Shown piece by piece: positions 5,785 to 8,507 of a stretch of DNA of 8,507 nt; within the stretch, counting starts at the first letter, position 1, and every line of letters begins with the position of its first letter. The translations under genes and the position numbers were made by a program. This stretch comes from Labilithrix luteola (lineage in GTDB: Bacteria > Myxococcota_A > Polyangia > Polyangiales > Polyangiaceae). The notes under the pieces are model-generated. The model was not told the origin of the DNA, did no database searches, and saw only the letters and a program-made list of their open reading frames with translations. The stretch covers positions 1 through 8,507 of the forward strand of contig JAMFST010001465.1 of the NCBI GenBank assembly GCA_026225435.1, written 5' to 3'.

Positions 5785-6913
5785 CGGTCGTCACGATGGC
5801 CCCGCTGTCGACGAACTCGAGGTTGTCGATCGTCACCGCTTTGACCGCCGCGTCATCGTCGTCCGTCCACACGCGCGGGTTGTCGGTGACCAGGTTGGGG
5901 ATGGCGGTGATGAAGAAGCCGCTCCCGTTGTCGGCGTTGATGATCCCGTAGGTCTTCATCGCGGTGAAGAGCGCCTGCACGCGCGACGAGTACTTGCCGC
6001 CGCCGGTCGCATCGAAGGTGCTCTTGAGGCGAGCGCGCGCCCCCATCGGCGTGTACTTGGTGGCGTCGGTCTGCGAGCTGGCGAAGGCGCGCGCCGGGGC
6101 GATGTAGCCGTGGAGCGTCTCCACGCAGGTGAAGCGCAGCGCGTGGGTGATGGCTCCGGCCACCAGCTCGTCCTCGCGGATGATCGTCGGCAAGATGGGG
6201 AGGCCGGCGGCGTCGGTGCCGCTGCTCGTCGCGCTGCCGGTGCCCGCCGTGCTCCAGATGGTGCCCGAGGTCGCGGAGAACTTGGTGTGCGCGCTGTCGC
6301 CCCAGAGCATCTGGTAGGTCTCGTACACTTGGCAGTCGGCCAGCGAGAGGACCAGGCAGTGGTGGTCGGCGTCGTCCCCGGCGGTGTACGGCCCCCCCTC
6401 CAGCGTCGCGTCGCCGGGGATGAGCCAGGGATTGTCGTACGGTGTACTGTTGTACATGAACGACGTCGCCGTCACGGCAGGCGTGCTCGCCGGGGCCACG
6501 TTGTACGGCATGCTGTAGTCGGGGCGGATGTTGGTCTTGCCGCCGGCGCAGGTCTGCATCCAGCCCGCCGAGTTGGCGTTGACCGGGAGCTTGTCGATGG
6601 CCGTGTTCAACGGGTGGTTCGCGGGGAAGAACTTGTAGCCGTGGAGGTCGGTGTTCACGCCGACGGTGGCGGCGCTACAGGAGGTCGGCGTCGTGCCGCC
6701 GCCGTCGTCGCCGGTCGACTGTCCACCATCGGTGCCGGTACCGCCGGAGCCGCCACCGTCGCTGCCCGTGCCGGTGGTGGCGTCGGTCGTTCCTCCGCCG
6801 ACGCCGCCATCGCCGGCGCCGCCGGCGTCGCTGGAGTCGTCGGAGCCGCAGCTGGTGGTGGCGAGAAGCAGGATCGACGCAAGCGGCGTGGCGAAGCGAA
6901 TGTGCGAGCGCAT
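5780..6913 (-). CDS. Conserved lipoprotein of uncharacterised family with Gly/Ser/Asp-rich linker
   Basis: A 377-residue predicted lipoprotein: MRSHIRFATPLASILLLATTSC gives a signal peptide with Cys22, although the lipobox (TTSC) lacks the usual Leu at -3. Residues 23-78 are a low-complexity Gly/Ser/Asp/Thr linker, a common spacer in myxobacterial surface lipoproteins. The globular part (about 79-377) contains FPANHPLNTAIDKLPV, LEGGP with DHHCLVLSLADCQVYE, AAGLPILPTIIREDEL, ITHALRFTC, YTPMGARARLKSTFD and AMKTYGIINADNGS. I recognise this pattern of motifs from unannotated secreted proteins of actinobacteria and other bacteria, for which I know no assigned function. Several conserved acidic, His and Arg residues (EGGP, DHH, REDEL, HALRF) hint at an enzyme or sugar-binding fold, but that is a guess. 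Cysteines at 79, 122, 186, 194 and 263 could form disulfides. Start: the ATG at 6913 is the only one that gives a complete signal peptide, though no Shine-Dalgarno is evident. The gene faces the L,D-transpeptidase gene and diverges from the reductase gene. Confidence 0.82.
   Translation of the reverse strand: MRSHIRFATPLASILLLATTSCGSDDSSDAGGAGDGGVGGGTTDATTGTGSDGGGSGGTGTDGGQSTGDDGGGTTPTSCSAATVGVNTDLHGYKFFPANHPLNTAIDKLPVNANSAGWMQTCAGGKTNIRPDYSMPYNVAPASTPAVTATSFMYNSTPYDNPWLIPGDATLEGGPYTAGDDADHHCLVLSLADCQVYETYQMLWGDSAHTKFSATSGTIWSTAGTGSATSSGTDAAGLPILPTIIREDELVAGAITHALRFTCVETLHGYIAPARAFASSQTDATKYTPMGARARLKSTFDATGGGKYSSRVQALFTAMKTYGIINADNGSGFFITAIPNLVTDNPRVWTDDDDAAVKAVTIDNLEFVDSGAIVTTD
6680..6847 (-). 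repeat. Low-complexity Gly/Ser/Asp/Thr linker-coding segment
   Basis: This part of the lipoprotein gene encodes about 56 residues made almost wholly of Gly, Ser, Asp and Thr, with repeated DGG/GGG/TGT units. The DNA is correspondingly rich in near-repeats of GCCGCC and CCGTCG on the plus strand. It is expected to be an extended tether between the lipid anchor and the folded domain. It is also a likely site of length variation between strains. Confidence 0.7.
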
Positions 6914-6915
6914 CG

Positions 6916-6942
6916 GTCGATCATCGCCGAGTCGACCATCGC
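6916..6942. repeat. Tandem 12-base repeat GTCGA(T/C)CATCGC in the divergent intergenic region
   Basis: Two copies, at 6916-6927 and 6931-6942, differ at one base and start 15 bases apart. They overlap a 6-bp inverted repeat, GGTCGA (6915-6920) with TCGACC (6932-6937). They lie in the 80-base gap between the divergent lipoprotein and reductase genes, immediately before the lipoprotein start, where a regulator could act on both. No clear promoter boxes are seen nearby. A regulatory role is inference. Confidence 0.35.
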
Positions 6943-6993
6943 GTGGCGAGCGCTCTCTTGACCGCAGCCCGAGAGCGGGTGACGCCTTGGGTC

Positions 6994-7932
6994 ATGGGAC
7001 AGATGGTCGACGGTGTGTGGGAACCGGGGTGGCACGGCATCTCCAAGGGTGGCGCCTTCGCTCGCCCGCCGACGCGGTTCCGCGAGCGCGTGAGCGCGGA
7101 GCCCGGGGCACGCTTCCCCGCCGAGGCCGGTCGCTACCACTTGTACATCGCCCACGCCTGCCCCTGGGCGCACCGCACGCTGGTCACGCGCGCGCTGCGC
7201 GGTCTCGAGGAGGTCATCTCCGTCACCGTGGTGAGCCCGCTGATGGGCGACGACGGCTGGGTATTCCTCGCCGACGATCCCGATCCGGTCGCTCCGGCCA
7301 AGTTCCTCCGCGAGGTCTACCTGCGCGCCGACCCGCGCTACACCGGCCGGGTCACCGTGCCGATCCTCTGGGACAAGGTGACCGGCACCCTGGTGAACAA
7401 CGAGTCGCGCGAGATCATCCACATGCTCGACAGCGACTTCGCGCGCTTTGCCACCCGCGGTGACTCGCTGGCGCCGCCGGAGCTGCAGGCGCAGATCGAC
7501 GCGGCGCTCGACGCCATCTACGAGCCGATCAACAACGGCGTGTACCGCAGCGGCTTCGCCACCACCCAGCACGCCTACGAGACCGCCTGCCACCAGCTCT
7601 TCGCCGCGCTCGACCGCTGCGAGGAGACGCTGGGGAAGCAGCGTTACCTGTGCGGCGAGCGGCTGACGCTGGCCGACGTCGCGCTCTTCACCACGCTGCT
7701 GCGCTTCGACCTCGTCTACTACGCGCACTTCAAGTGCAACCTGCGGCGCATCCAGGACTACCCGAACCTGTGGGGCTACCTGCGCGAGATCTACCAGCGC
7801 CCCGAGGTGCGCGCGACCTGCCACCTGGACGAGATCAAGACGCACTATTACTGGAGCCAGGACAACGTCAACCCGACCCGCATCGTGCCGATCGGGCCGA
7901 CGATCGATCTCGACGGTCCGCACGGACGGTAG
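6994..7932 (+). CDS. yqjG: Glutathionyl-hydroquinone reductase (Xi-class glutathione S-transferase)
   Basis: Cytoplasmic enzyme that uses glutathione to reduce glutathionyl-hydroquinones to hydroquinones. The 312-residue protein lines up along its length with E. coli YqjG (328 residues) as I remember it. It opens MGQMVDGVW, has the catalytic Cys56 in ACPWAHRTL within the thioredoxin-like N-terminal domain, and carries GRVTVPILWDK, NNESREIIHM, NNGVYRSGFAT (a conserved Tyr), RFDLVYYAHFKCN and NPTRIVPIGP followed by DLDGPHGR. The helical C-terminal domain starts at about residue 160. The ATG at 6994 was chosen because it reproduces the family N-terminus MGQLIDGVW, although no good Shine-Dalgarno precedes it. 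In-frame GTG codons at 6943 and 6979 could extend it by up to 17 residues. The transglutaminase-like gene begins two bases after its stop, so the two are almost surely co-transcribed. Family members can act on chlorinated hydroquinone conjugates (PcpF) or menadione-type conjugates; the substrate here is unknown. Confidence 0.93.
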   Translation: MGQMVDGVWEPGWHGISKGGAFARPPTRFRERVSAEPGARFPAEAGRYHLYIAHACPWAHRTLVTRALRGLEEVISVTVVSPLMGDDGWVFLADDPDPVAPAKFLREVYLRADPRYTGRVTVPILWDKVTGTLVNNESREIIHMLDSDFARFATRGDSLAPPELQAQIDAALDAIYEPINNGVYRSGFATTQHAYETACHQLFAALDRCEETLGKQRYLCGERLTLADVALFTTLLRFDLVYYAHFKCNLRRIQDYPNLWGYLREIYQRPEVRATCHLDEIKTHYYWSQDNVNPTRIVPIGPTIDLDGPHGR

Positions 7933-7934
7933 CG

Positions 7935-8495
7935 ATGCAGGGCGTTCCTCCGCGAGACCTCCGCGACCGCGTCGTCGCTCTCGTGCACGAGGTGCAGGCG
8001 AAGCTCTACGCGTGGCCCGGGGAACCGACGGCGGACGCGGTGCGCAAGCTGGGCACCGGGACCTGCGCGTCCAAGCACGCGCTCCTCGCCGAGGAGCTCG
8101 CGGCGCTCGGCGTGTCGTCGTTGCCGCTCCTGGTCGTCGGATCGCTCGTCCCGCCGGTGCTGGCGGCCGAGGACGATTGCCGCGACGGCGTGTCGCTGCG
8201 CGAGGTCCACGAGTGCCTGACGGTGCGCACCCCGTGGGCCGGCCCGCTGCTCGTCGACGTCACCTGGGATCCGGCGCTCGCGGCTCACGGTCTCGCCAGC
8301 ACGCGCCCCTGGGACGGCGAGAGCGACATGCGGCTGGCGGTCGACCCGCAAGGGGCAGGATGGTCCGTCGAGCGCGCGACGTTGCGAGCGTCGAAGGAGG
8401 CGCTGCGTCGACGTCTGTACGCCGGCGGTGAGCGCGTCGTGCGCGACCGCGTTCTGGCGGCGATGTCGGCGCACTTTTCCCGCTGGCGCGGCTGA
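7935..8495 (+). CDS. Small cytoplasmic transglutaminase-like protein
   Basis: A 186-residue protein without a signal peptide or membrane segment. It has the transglutaminase-like (papain-fold) pattern: Cys44 in GTGTCASKHALLAEEL at the start of the core helix, His92 in REVHECLTV, and Asp108 in LLVDVTWDP, the last matching the common VDVTWD motif of this superfamily. The triad looks intact, so protease, amidase or acyl-transfer activity is possible, but no substrate can be assigned. The ATG lies two bases after the stop of the glutathionyl-hydroquinone reductase gene, with only a weak purine-rich stretch (GGACGG) before it, suggesting translation by coupling. Open reading in this frame extends upstream of the ATG into the reductase gene, but that part is antisense-like coding noise. 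The C-terminal 40 residues are Arg-rich and helical in character. Arylamine N-acetyltransferases share the fold, but the length and motifs fit a stand-alone transglutaminase-like protein better. Confidence 0.75.
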   Translation: MQGVPPRDLRDRVVALVHEVQAKLYAWPGEPTADAVRKLGTGTCASKHALLAEELAALGVSSLPLLVVGSLVPPVLAAEDDCRDGVSLREVHECLTVRTPWAGPLLVDVTWDPALAAHGLASTRPWDGESDMRLAVDPQGAGWSVERATLRASKEALRRRLYAGGERVVRDRVLAAMSAHFSRWRG

Positions 8496-8507
8496 CGGAT
8501 CAGGCGC

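Noticed and set aside
6958..6963. TTGACC considered as a -35 box for the reductase gene.
   Set aside because: No -10-like sequence occurs at a suitable distance, and the position is too close to the chosen start codon.
6655..7923. A 422-codon open frame on the minus strand over the reductase gene.
   Set aside because: The plus strand encodes a full-length glutathionyl-hydroquinone reductase. The antisense product has no recognisable domain and overlaps the neighbouring lipoprotein gene out of frame.
7650..7934. Upstream extension of the transglutaminase-like reading frame.
   Set aside because: This stretch overlaps the conserved C-terminus of the reductase in another frame and encodes Arg/Pro/Ala-rich noise. 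The ATG at 7935 directly after the reductase stop is the natural start.

Overview
The window is a very GC-rich stretch of bacterial chromosome with tightly packed genes and strong G/C bias at third codon positions. Three of the seven protein genes encode lipoproteins. One of these has a long Gly/Ser/Asp/Thr linker after the lipidated cysteine, a style typical of myxobacteria (Myxococcota, Polyangia-like). That placement is inferred from base composition and protein style only, since no RNA or marker gene is present. I see no mobile element, CRISPR array, tRNA or rRNA.

Left part, minus strand (4665 down to 1): three genes read in the same direction. First is a lipoprotein with a thioredoxin-like domain (CCINC motif), a six-bladed NHL propeller and a C-terminal beta-rich domain, the architecture of NHLRC2. 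After a 60-base gap with a small palindrome comes a 497-residue fusion of an HMG-CoA-synthase-like thiolase-fold domain with a C-terminal zinc-ribbon/OB-fold (DUF35) domain. Its stop codon overlaps by one base the start of an SCP-x/SCP2-type thiolase that runs off the left edge. Thiolase, HMG-CoA-synthase fold and DUF35 are the three parts of the archaeal acetoacetyl-CoA thiolase/HMG-CoA synthase complex. Here two are fused, the third is translationally coupled, and the synthase-like domain appears to have lost its catalytic residues. This is the most interesting item in the window.

Middle part: divergent from the NHL lipoprotein is a plus-strand L,D-transpeptidase (YkuD-type) lipoprotein (4799-5773). 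Its start codon and ribosome-binding site lie inside a 7-bp-stem inverted repeat. It converges, with a 6-base gap, on a minus-strand lipoprotein (6913 down to 5780) of a conserved but, to my knowledge, uncharacterised family.

Right part: divergent from that lipoprotein, across a short region with a tandem 12-base repeat, is a two-gene plus-strand unit. It holds a glutathionyl-hydroquinone reductase (YqjG/Xi-class GST, 6994-7932) and, two bases later, a small cytoplasmic transglutaminase-like protein (7935-8495) with an apparently intact Cys-His-Asp triad.

The acyl-CoA/thiolase pair probably works as one complex. The lipoproteins act at the cell envelope, and the reductase handles oxidised or conjugated quinones in the cytoplasm. 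Nothing in the sequence ties these three parts into one pathway.
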